NCBI GenBank assembly: GCA_940671915.1
Contig: CALNVZ010003425.1
Location: forward strand, 36,761,936-36,825,935
Origin: Paracentrotus lividus
Lineage: Eukaryota; Echinodermata; Echinoidea; Camarodonta; Echinidae
Direction of reading: 5' to 3'
Length of the DNA stretch: 64,000 nt
The notes under the pieces are model-generated. The model made no database searches. It saw only the letters and a program-made list of their open reading frames with translations, and had not been told where the DNA came from. Shown here piece after piece: positions 1 through 12,100 of this stretch. Made by a program: the position numbers and the translations under genes. Within the stretch, counting starts at the first letter, position 1, and every line of letters starts with the position of its first letter.

Positions 1-89
1 CAAATCTTATTGGGAAGTGAGTGGACGTGAAAATATTTGGAAAAAGAAGTTCCCAAATCGACCAATTCTTCTTATTCACGGTGATAATA

Positions 90-195
90 ATGGCTGGTGC
101 CCGTGGAGAGATGATCTGCAAACAAGTCAGCTGTTTGCTGATATCCATGTTGATTCTGCTGTTCAAACACGCTCAAGAATGTTCTGCGAACCTAG
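90..195 (+). CDS. Exon 1: start codon and signal peptide
   Basis: The ATG at 90 is the first in its frame after the stop at 18-20, with A at -3 and G at +4, a strong initiation context. The encoded 35 residues have a hydrophobic core (CLLISMLILLF) followed by HAQECSA, a typical secretory signal peptide with likely cleavage near the end of the exon. The exon stops at CTAG|GTGAGT, a near-perfect donor, leaving one base (phase 1), as is common for signal-peptide exons joined to extracellular modules. The preceding bases are presumed 5' UTR. Confidence 0.75.
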
Positions 196-3100
196 GTGAG
201 TCATACATCTTCAACTCTATACAAACTGTTTTAAAAAATGGTACAGTCGAGGGGGATATAATTTAGGTATCTTCCCAAATGATGTGTGTATGTGATATCA
301 AATTAAAGCCAAAAGATTCTTCTTGCTGATACATTTTGTTTTGTATGATTTGCTTGATGTAATATCTCCTTGGGAAAACAAAAGTTATACTAAATTTTGT
401 GCGACGAGGAGCTTATCAAAATTAAAGTCATATCTATTGTTCCGAAAAGTCATATAAAAGCATGCACAAAATAGATTTTTCTTGATTATAGAAAACTGAT
501 CATATCTCGAGATCTGCAGCACCAAATGAGATGAAAAATTACAGAAGAAAGCCTGATTTTCCTTCTTTATGGAAATATCAACCGCCAACAGATAGTGATT
601 TTTTCCCCCATACATTAAAAAAAATGTTTTCCAACTGTACCATTTTATTTGATACAGACTGTATACTGCATTGTGATCAATGATTGCTTTACAATTCTTC
701 TCGGCTATGGCCTGGGTCAGCATGGAGATTAAATTTTATATTCTCATTGTGTAATAATGAACACGTGTTATTTTATGGCCTCCCATCTGTAATAGTATAA
801 TTATTAATGGTTACAACTTAGATTTGACAAGAGTATTTAGCACGATATTTCATTATTGTTGGAAATTCTGTATCAGAAAAACATGTTAGTCATTCTGTTT
901 TAGATAAAGGTAAAATGAATTGTTAACTCTCGCTATTCACCAGAGAATTACTTGAAACTATTATTCATGTAAAAAGAAGGGGGAAAAAATGATAATAATT
1001 GACACTACGTGACTCATCGACCAAACTGATGATATTGTGGTTAAGACTTTGACAATTATTAATCTATCCCGTTCCCTTCCTGAATTTCTTTGTGTCCAAA
1101 ATATTATTTTCTGCAGTATAATAATGAGTGAGTATATATCTTCACATTTTGAACTTTGACCAGTGGATGTGGCCAGTGGCTGCATCGGTATTTTACCTTC
1201 ATCTGGTAGACCGTATATGGTTTTCGATATTGTTGCATTTATCTTCCATAGTCTGATAGGAGGTGAATGAGTTATGGTTATAGATTTTGGTTATGTATTC
1301 TTTTCATTATTGCTTAGAATAAAATGAATCAATATGAAGTTGTTTTACTGTTAATAAGCTTCAGAAATATTGTGCTTAAATAACAAACTTAACATTCAAT
1401 TTCATGTTTTCTCAATCTGCGGGCAAAGAGCTGGGTTGTATAGGTAACGTGTTTGGGTTTAATATTGCCATGAATCTCCGACCCTTGCAAGACTTGTTTT
1501 AATTGGGGATTCCATTATGATATACCTGCAAACCATGAAAAAAGGTATATGCATACTTCTAAAAAAAAGCGATAATAACTCACTTGACGTAACTCAACGA
1601 GTTCCTGAATTTAAGTTAAATTCATATTTAATTAAACCAGCATGAATATCACTTATCATAAACAAAGCTACAGACATTATTTTCTATGTCTGCTTGATAT
1701 AGCTCAACAATCATGACAGTGCGGTATCCAAAACAATTTATAAGCGCAAAGGGGGGGGGGGGGCAATGCTGCATGCCTGATGCTGTAATTCATTATTCAG
1801 GGGCGCACAGGCCTATACAGTTTACCTCAACTATTAACAGTACTACAATGTATATTGAATATCGTTGAAAAAAAAAATTCTATATACTTTCAAACTATAT
1901 GTAGATTTTTTTTAAACGCAGGTATTCATGTTTACTACTTTTTTCATAAGTAATCCCGAAACGCCTCCCCCCCCCTTGAAGAAGACACTAAATGATTGTC
2001 AGTACATCTGCTGATGGTCCTCAAATATAGGCTAATTAGCATTTTCCGATTAATGCATTATCATCCTTATCATAGGGTTGTCAGGCTATTATTGTTTGAT
2101 GTTACGTAATCATCTACTCTGAATTATTGACCCACGTGTAATAACGGCCTCTGATACGATTAAACAACGATTAAATGATTCCCCTGTACTGATGATCGGA
2201 TGCGCAGAATAAATGAAGGAATATATCCTCAGGGATTTAAAAGGATATAGGTGTTCCCATGTCTGGGTGTGTCTTTATAAGACATCTGTTATAAGATAGA
2301 CTTGCTTCATCACTGCTTCTCTGTGTCATCATTACCCAATGATAAGTAAAGGATTGTTTACTTTCATTCCAGCTAATCCTTTATACCCCCATTCCACTGA
2401 GAATTTTGGAGCATCGGTCACTAATCAGACGCAATTTTTAATCCTTCTGGTTACCCACCGAGTGGTCTCATGTCAAACTCCGACGGTCCGACGTGTGATT
2501 GTCGACTATCAGGTACTTGTCCGACGTGTTGGACGCGATCCAAAGTGGCAAAATAGTCAGGGAACTAAGCTCAGGCCTTAGTTCGCTATCTGACTGACCG
2601 GACAACATTTCCGTTTTCGACCTCGAGTCAATATTGGACATGTGTCAGTCAGTCCGGTGTGTATAAGATTATATTGTTTTCAGCTGTCCGACGTCTCTGG
2701 CCAACATCTTAGGTGATCAGGTACTCATCTTATTGCAATTACCGGTTTTTTAAATCAAGTTTGCGAAAAGAAGTGTCCTTTTCAACCCGACTGTGGAATG
2801 TTGGTAGTATCGAGTCAATGTACGATCGAACTCCGAGTAGTGACTGATTAATTTGATTAGAGTTGGGCCCGTATCAGATGGATGTTGGAAATGCCAGTTT
2901 AGAGTCAGGTAGCCCCAAAATTACACTCCGAAAGCAAATGCATGGATTGGACAAGCCGATGAAAACGGCGGGCAGATTCCAGTCTTTCATCCGATTTCAT
3001 GCGGATAATAAAAAAATCAGGGTCACCAAAACAGGCACCTCGGGTGAGATTTCATCGGAACTCATCAAAATTGACATTTTGGGGATCAGATGAGCTCAAG

Positions 3101-4738
3101 ATGAGAGTCCGATTGTCAGTGGAATGGGGGTATAATTAAGCATAACTGCAAACCTTTAGGGCAGACAGGATCGTCTGAGATTTTTTAACCAATCGGTCGT
3201 TGAATTGTCGAGATATTGATGGTTGAATATCACCGTCATAAGCGTCCCTTGTACGCTCAAATAACTAACACTGTCGTATATGAAGGGAAAAGAATCGCCT
3301 TTTTACTTATTGTGAAGTAAATTAATTTCTAAAGGTTTCTTCTTGACACACTCGCACTGTTCAGATTTTTGCAATCTTCCACGAAGTTACTCAAGCCCGA
3401 ATCAGTCTTGGATAATACATTGTTTGATTCATGACCTCAAGTGACCTCAAATACTTTGTTTGGCATCTTTTTTTTCTTTTTTTCTGGTGTTTTTCTCCAT
3501 CAAAGATGGCCCTGGAGGCCTTAAAGTCAAATAATCAGCATTCTATGATTGTCCTCGAGGCCTGGATGTATATTACTAACATGTGAAATGCCTGGTCCAA
3601 CAACATCCTCTGAAAATGAAAGTGTATAATCTTTTCATTTTAGGGAAGTTCCCACTTGAAAATCGTGTCAAGAGGAGAATTCCTGCATGTATTCATGAGT
3701 AAAGCATGCAGGTAAACACATGTACATGATGGGGGTGGAGAGAGAGGGGGAGGGGGATGCTGATGAGGGGACTAATACAAAGAAATGTGCAGAGAGAGGG
3801 AGAGAGGGGGAGGGGGATAAATATACAGAGAGAGAGAGATGTGCAGAGAGTTCCTCTCCCCATCTCTCGTTATAATTCCCCCTCTCATAACGAGAGATGA
3901 GGAGAGGAACTTCGGAGGTGACGGGTGAAAAGAGAGTAAGGAGGATATGAGGAGAGACATCTTCAAGACACGAGTTGGAGATGTCAACTTCCATTAACTC
4001 ATGATATGAGAACATGATTGTATATAGTGTATATAGGCCTACGTCCCCTTTTTGGACATTTTTTTTTGGTTATTTTCATATATGAAGCTTTGCGACGAGC
4101 AACGCGTTTAATCAGGTGACAGACAATCAACTATTGTGCGATGATACTCCATGGAGGTTTATGCACACTACTGGAAGAAGAAGAAGAAGAGAGAACAAAA
4201 TTTGGGGAGGGGCGGACACAGAAGGAAAGGGAAATAATTTTGACTGAGGATGAAAGTAAATGTTTGGATCGTATCCAAACCCTCGTGTATTGACCCCTGG
4301 AGCTAATAGACTGTAAGCAACAAATTTCCGTCTCTTAAAAATGTATTTTCGATCATCATCATCATCATCGCAAATTAGCTCGTCATTTGACCCATAGATC
4401 AATAATTGTACCAAGATGCCAAACGTAAACGTTGAATAGCCTCTACTTGTTTTGATATAGGCCCCTACTAATAATTTATAGTTATGTCTCCTGTTATATT
4501 ATTTTATTATATGCAGTGAGATGTTGATAAGGTAAGGGATAATGATGATGATAGTGATGATGATGAGGAGAAGAGGAGGGATAAAGACGATACGGTGAGG
4601 AAGATGATTCACGGCACCATCCTCTCGATCCTATTTATCCTGTTGATATTACGTCATGATAAAGACAACAAAAAATGATTATTATACGGCAGAAAATTAT
4701 CAAAACCGCTCAAAACAGATAGGATTTTGCCTTTATGA

Positions 4739-4769
<31 letters not shown>

Positions 4770-7700
4770 CAATTTATGATTAATACCAGTTATAGATTTT
4801 AAGTTACTTATGATATGGTTCATCTATTATTCAAACCAGTTTTTTTTTCTTCTAGTTGAGTAAATTAACAGTCTAGAGTGGAGACATTGTCATGATTGTG
4901 ATGAAGAAAAGGAAAGAAAAAGGTGCTGGCCTTTGATTATGATTTGTCAATGATTGGTGTCAAGTTTGTTTGGTTTGACCTCTGACCCTTAGCATAACAA
5001 TCACGGGGGTGTTGACAGCCATGGCCTGACCTTTATATATGAAGAGATTGCAAAAGGGGTTAGATCCATTTCATCAAATTTGATTTTTCATTTATAGAAG
5101 ACGCCAAAGAAAAGTTTAAATCTCATCTAAGTGCGAAAAAAAAATTATTCCGAAAAGTCTGTTTATAAATATTATTGCTAACATGAGAGAAATAACAAAA
5201 ACTTGATTTTCTCGAAATGGTTTAAATTGGATCAAATAACCCCTTTTACAACAAATTATAATGCAAGTTCAGATTCAGACATCATGCTTCGTTCAGATTT
5301 CAAAACAGAAATGGGAACCGCCTTTAGCATTTCAAAAAATGTTAATTTTCCCCTTTCTTTATGCAGGCTTTATTCCGTTTCTAACCAATAACACCCCTGG
5401 CACTTGAAATAAAAGTTGTTGATTTATGAGCAAGTAATCTAATTAAGAGAAACGTGCGTTTGTGGTTAAGATGGTGGTGATTAAAGAAGTACACGACGTG
5501 ATTATCTGTAATTTTATCATGAGGTTTGTCTGTTCACCTGTTATTAAGATATCAATCTATTATTTACCGTATCAAAACGATGAAATATAGAATCAAATGG
5601 GTAGGGTTAACCAATTTCTTTAAAACACTGGACTCTATATTGTATTTTTCTATTTTATAATTGATGGTTTATTCAGTCTTTCTTGAAACTATCATCTAAT
5701 TTTGAGGGGGAAATGACGAAAAATAGAAGAAAAAAAAAGAGAATAGGAGTAGAGTCAATTTCTTGTAATCATAATAAATGCCTACACTTATTTACAAAAG
5801 TACAATTCGTTTTTTTTGGTCCACTATTTATACCTTCCATCTACTAATGGTGACGAGCCATTGATGACAGATCCAGGATTACATTACCACTGGGGGAACC
5901 AAGAATGACGGGAATGGGGGGGGGGAGCTATTTAGTTTTTCTCTGAACTTCCCCCTTCCCCCTGAAAAAAAAACTAAATTACCAACTTAATAATATCCAA
6001 CACTCAAATGGCAATAAGAGAAATGGCGACACTGACCATCCAGGCAAGCTTTTTAATTAATGGGCGGGGGGGGGGGTGGGGGTTTGGTTAACTGACCCTT
6101 TGTGGCCCATTTTTGAAGACCGCCTATTGGTTTAGGTACTCAATCTCTCCACGGCATGGTGAGATGTTAATATGAAATCATACCAACGTGTGATTGACAA
6201 TGACATCATGATGGCTATCAAGCTGATCAAACCACAAGTTTCTTCATTTTCATTCGAGTATGTATATTAGAAAGCATGGCTGTGATGGTGGTGATGTGGT
6301 GGTGGTGATGGTGGTTGGTGGTAGCGAGGCGATGTCGCAGAGTGCCCAGTGGTATAAAGCCACGTTAAAGTCATTAATGGTTATTGCTTTTATACTTCAT
6401 TGATGTGGAGAATAACGAAAAGAGCTCCATGACATGTGCTGTTTGCGCGCATTATGATTATGATTTCTTATTCTATTAAAAGGTCGTTGAGTTCTGAATG
6501 GCTGCAATATTTTACTTGTTTTATTCATGGTAAATTTGATATTCTAAATAATCACATGCATAGGAAAAGTTGAAAGAAAATTCTAACTAAGCATAGCTGT
6601 TTTCAAAGTGCACGTGGTTTACATGGTGTAAGAGCACTTTAAAGACCGTTGACGGAGTAAATACAACCTTACTATCGATTGAAAGCTAAGTGGCGTATAA
6701 CATAAATACCCCCAAAATAATTAAATTTTCATAACAGTATTCTAAAAGATGATCGACCTCAACCAGGCCATCCCTCCCAAGTACTCGTAAAAGTACCCTA
6801 TTATATAATGCGGCTGATAACGTCAAAGAAGTTTAAGGGAATGCTACTGCCAGGCATGATTGGGTTTCGCGCTTTAGAAAACACGTTTGTATTGCTATTG
6901 TCAGAACAATAGAATTCTAGCACACATGGGGTCTATTGTTCTGACATAGCAATACAAACGTGTTTTCTAAAGCCGAACCCTATCATGCCTGGCAGCAGCA
7001 TTCCTTAACTTCTTTGACGTCATCAGCCGCATTATATATAGGGGTACTTTTACGAGTATTGGAGGGATGGCCTGGTTGAGGTACGATCACTTTTTAAATG
7101 AAATACTTTCTAAATGGAAGATAAAAAATGCTTAGTATTGGAATTGTTGTATTAGGAAGAAATATTAGCTTTCGTTTTATATGTAATTTTGGTTTTCATT
7201 TCTCGGTCCGGTCTGGGACTTTAACTACATCGGTCGTTATTTTCCGTGACCTTTCTTTGCGCTAATGTCAAAGTCATATTTACCTTGTTGGTCTATTATG
7301 CTAAAGCAATAAGGGTCAATCGCGGAAATTGCTAATTTCCTTGTATTTTACAGGTTGTACAGTCGACATACATGTATTAATTTCATCCGGAGAATAATCG
7401 GCAGATGGAATCAAATCACACCAAATCACATTAATATTTTTAAGCTTCAATGAATTTGAAACCCGATTGTTTTTGTCATGGAAGTACAAAATGCAACAGT
7501 TCAATAGGCATAAAGATCATGAAAGTGAAATTTTGTATTTTTTTTGTAATTAGCTGAAGGAGAAAAATCAAGAATTTCTTTTGCGTTTGTACTTTGTAAA
7601 TGTGAATTAATTGATCACGAGGATTGATACACCATAGTGCGCCAAAAGCAGGTCTAATTTTGCCATCATGTCGCTAAATACCTTCCAATCTTGTACCATT

Positions 7701-9104
7701 TAATTAGCAAGTCATTCCATTAATGTTGTTTTTGGCACCGATTTCAGAGGGTTTCATTGAGACGGATGTTTCACATTGATTAGTTTTTCGTACGGGATAT
7801 GAAAGTAAATTTAATAGAAAACCCTTATAGACCTAAATGTCAAAATGTTAGTCCGAAGCTGTAGAAAAGGGCATAATGAGAATACAAACAAATTAAAAAT
7901 TATGATAACCTTGTGTTGTATATCTTATAACCTTTTCCTCCACTAATATTACCATGTGATGTTTTCATCATGATTGTATATTGTATCAAATGCATGGTGG
8001 TAAAAGAACTGTAGACGAAGATTATGAATGGTGTTATATTTTTCCTTTTTGCAATTTGCTGTTACCACTATTCCTCGACGACCTGTGTCATACATCTTGA
8101 TTCTCTTTGATTCAATAAAATATACAATTAATTTTGTTTTCTAATATCAATAAATATTATCAGAGAGAGGGTAGATCCTTTTCAGGACCGCTCATAACCT
8201 CAAAACCTTCCACTGCTAATCGTTAATTTCAAAGCATATGAAAATTATCAGATCTAAAGTGCTATAGGCCCTACTGTTATTTTGTCGTTATCAACTATCA
8301 TTGATTATGTAGACGAAATTCAATACTTGTTTTTTTTTTATCAATAACAATATTCAAGTTTTTTTAATCAACAACCATTGCCAGAGCTGGTGAAGTTATA
8401 ATAATTTCATGTCTACATGTATAACCAGAATAATTTTGTTTAATCATGTTATGGCATTTCAGAGTTGGAAGTTTGCTGTGTGTGGTGACTTCGAGACGCG
8501 AAGGACCTGTGTTGGATACAGCCCAGGAGATAGGAATGATTTTAATTGGAGGAGAAGAACAGGTCCCACCCATCCAGGGATACGGGACAGATTAGTGACC
8601 ACACCCTAGGAGAAAATGCAGCAGGGTAATGGCGTGGCACGGAAGAGGGGGGGGGGATTTTGATTTCTTTTCTTTTTTTCATGTCTATTGCTTCGGGACC
8701 ATCAGAATGATGTAACTGAAAAGCGCTCTTTGAAATTTTTAAGAACCTTTCTTTGACCCGTACTTGAGACCTTTACACATCAAGAAACCCCATAGGGTTT
8801 TTAAAGAACCTTATAGGCTTCTCTTGTAGAACCAAGAACGGCTCTGAAGACTGTTTTAGAACCCTTTTTCTGCTTTCTTCCAAATTATGGGTCAAAGAAA
8901 GGTTCTAAAAAGAGTTCTTAAAGACTTTGAAAGAACCTTAAACACATTATAAAAGGTTCAAATACGGGACATAGAAAGGGTTCTTAATCTTTTATCTATG
9001 TACCATTTACCATACAAATATCTTGCATTCGTCTACTGAAGATGTTAAGCTTTTGCTCAACTCCGTTATTTTTCTTCTCTCTCCTTCTCTCTCTCTTTCT
9101 TTCT

Positions 9105-9153
<49 letters not shown>

Positions 9154-12100
9154 ACTCTCGCTCTCTCTCTCTCTCTCTCTCTAGGTCATTATGCATTCAT
9201 TGAAGGGACGGGTGTCGACGCCTGGAATGCAGCCCACTCATCAGCCCTCCTCGGCACCTCTAACCACATACTGTTGTCAGCTTTCTCTCTATCACATGTA
9301 CGGGGATGATACGGGAGAGTTGAGCCTTCGGGTCCTGGATGACTCGCAGCCGGAGAGACTATCGGAAGAACTCTGGACCATGCTATGGGAACAGGGTAAC
9401 CAGTGGTTCAACGTGAGCGTAGATGTGCCGTGTGAACATGGTTGCAAGGTACGATACTCTACAAGAAGATGGTTAATTTGACCCTATTCCGGGCCCATTG
9501 GGACCGTGGGTCAAATATCGCCATACATCTGGTATAGCCCCGATTGACCAGGAATGAGGTCGATTTGACCATTCATAATTTTTTTTGGAGTGGACACTAA
9601 TAATCTTATCTTATAGTGTTTTCAGAGTAATACACATTTATACAAACTAAAACCGCTTTATATTAATAAACAAAACCATTTTTGGTCGATTGTGGTTGCA
9701 TTGGTTATTAGGGTGTTGGTGTTGGTAGCGGTCTTGGTGTTTGGGTTGGTGGTGGTAACATTGTTTGTAGTGGTAGTGATGCCGGGGATGATGGTGGTGC
9801 ATGGTGATGGTAGAGTGTTTGGCGATGTAGAGGTGATTGTGGTGGAAGTGCTAGTTGTAGTGGCAATGGTGGTATAGAGCGGTGGTGGTGGACTGTTGTG
9901 CTTGTGGTGGTGGTGGTGGTGGTGGTGGTGGTGGACTGTTGTGGTGGTGATGGTGGTTGTGTTGGTAGTGGTAGAGTGTTTGGTGATGTAGTGGTGATTG
10001 TGGTGGGCATGATGGGAGTGGTTGTGATGGTGTTGGTTGTAGTGGCAATGGTCTAGAGGGGTTGTGGTGGTGGTCGTGGTGGTCGTGCATGGGGTGGCAG
10101 ATAGGGGTTGTGGACTTGGATGTGGTTGTGTATTGGTGGTGAGGCCAAATAAAGATTACTGGGGAAAGAACTATGATCCTAACACGAAGATGTGATTTAT
10201 ATTACCACATGCAATGATAAATGCTTAAAATTTAAACATAATTATGTATGCTTATATATACAAAATTAACTAAGCAGTAAATATTCACACTATGAGCGCT
10301 ATACATATTAATGTCATTTTTATTATTATTAACTAAGAATCATACCTATATGGCTAATATGTTTCATTGTTTTTAATGTGTTTTTTTTTTCTTCTTCTAG
10401 CTCTCGTTTGAAGCTAAACCTGGAAATGGATATTGGTCTGATACAGCAATAGATGATATCACTGTGGTCAATGGAAGCTGCTTCCCAGAAGGTATATATG
10501 CAATCATTACCTCAATAAAAAAAAATGAATTTCATCTCATGATATGAATTATCTCATTCTGTGCCCTGTAACATAAAGACTTAAATGGATAAAAAGTTAC
10601 AATCGATTTCATCTCGGTAGCCTCATCATGGACAGGGAGACCAAAAGTTGATGATCCCAATCCTAACCCTAACCATTATCCTAATCTTAATCATATCCTA
10701 ATCCTAATCCATAACTGTCCTGCACTCCAAATGAGGCTACCGAGAAAAAATCAATCGTAACTTTTTATCGATAGTAACTGTTTATGTTACAGGGCACTGG
10801 TCTTTAACACGGTCTTCCATGTTTCGATGATCATTTCATTATAATCTTCTTTATCTACCTATTCTCCTCTCTTAATTCCTTTTACCTAGGATCTTCTATT
10901 TCCCATCGATATCCTCTTGGTTAATCTTATCCGATCTAACTGATGACTCTCTCGGAATCAACTATTTTTTCAAGTATAAACTTTCAGAGTTTAATCGTAA
11001 AAACAGTTTGTTTTTTTTTTAAATATTATTTTAGCAAATTCGATCGGCAAATTTCGAAATGGGCAACATGGATTATGGATATAACCCGTTTTACAATGAA
11101 ACTCTTCACTTGTTTTTTTTTTTTTATCAGAAATGTTGCGTTCTTGCACCACTATTGATTTAACTGTGTCTTATACGTCTATGATTTAACTGAAAAGCAG
11201 AAAAAAGAAACTCATCCAAACCACTGAAAGTACAAAACAGTTTAGATTATGTCGTCATAAGAGTAAAAGCGATACATTTTTACCCCACAAATGACGTAAA
11301 AGCACTTTTGTGTGGTGTAAAGCATTTATATTAATGTCTTGTCTTTGTAGATTAATTTCCTTCGTCAATGTTTTACCACATCATCTTCTTGATCTGAATG
11401 TACTCTAATGGTGGTATCTTACTTCGCGGATACGTCTCTGTGGCTCGGACACTCAGAGACATCTCCAATACTTTTTTTTTTCGTCGCGGAGACGTCTGCA
11501 ATACTTCTTTGTCCGTCGCGGAGACGTCTCCGATACACTTTTCCCGTTGCGGAGACGTTGCTGAGACGTCTCCGCGACAGGTTTCAAAACTGTCTCAAAC
11601 CTGTCTCAAAGTAATCCCAAATCCTTCTCAAATCTCTCTCATGGCAAGTGAGATACCACAATGATACTCAGATACGTGTGAACAAAGATATTTTTTTGAT
11701 ACATTATATTTCCTTCCGCTAGTCCTTGTCATATAGACACACAATACTTCCTCACAATGATGGCTTAATGTCTACAAAGCTAAATATTGATACTGTTGGG
11801 AAATTTCTTGAGTACATATTTTTTAATATATACACTCACTTAGCACTGGTATTGCAACATAACTAAAATGTGTGCATTTTTTCATATATTCATGTCTTGT
11901 ATAATGTTGTCATATTTCATTAACGGCCAGAAATTTTGTGAAAATTTTTGTATATTCTGAAAGAGGAGACTGTTGTCCCTTTTCATTTCTGAGATCAGTA
12001 AATACTCAGACAGGGGCACTTTTTTAAACAAAGGGGCGACATATGAACAAAGACCCCTAAAAATGACATTCTAAGAGGTGGGGATTACTTGAATAAAATG

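Larger units (their letters stand above)
196..8462 (+). other. Intron 1 of the MAM gene (8.3 kb)
   Basis: The stretch runs from the donor at 196 to the acceptor TTTCAG ending at 8462. It holds a 755-bp TIR element, a GA-rich hairpin, a dispersed repeat shared with 61.3 kb, a 28-base T run (4742-4769) and a 356-bp near-perfect palindrome. A small exon could be hidden here because the flanking exon phases do not match, but I could not identify one. I see nothing else coding. Confidence 0.6.

Noticed and set aside
3668..4015. 115-codon - strand frame in the GA-rich tract
   Set aside because: Its Ser/Leu/Pro repetition reflects CT-rich DNA, and it overlaps a hairpin and a dispersed repeat.
9692..10090. 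Long overlapping frames on both strands in the GGT-rich block
   Set aside because: Low-complexity Val- or His/Pro/Thr-rich translations come from the trinucleotide repeat. The block lies inside an intron between MAM exons.
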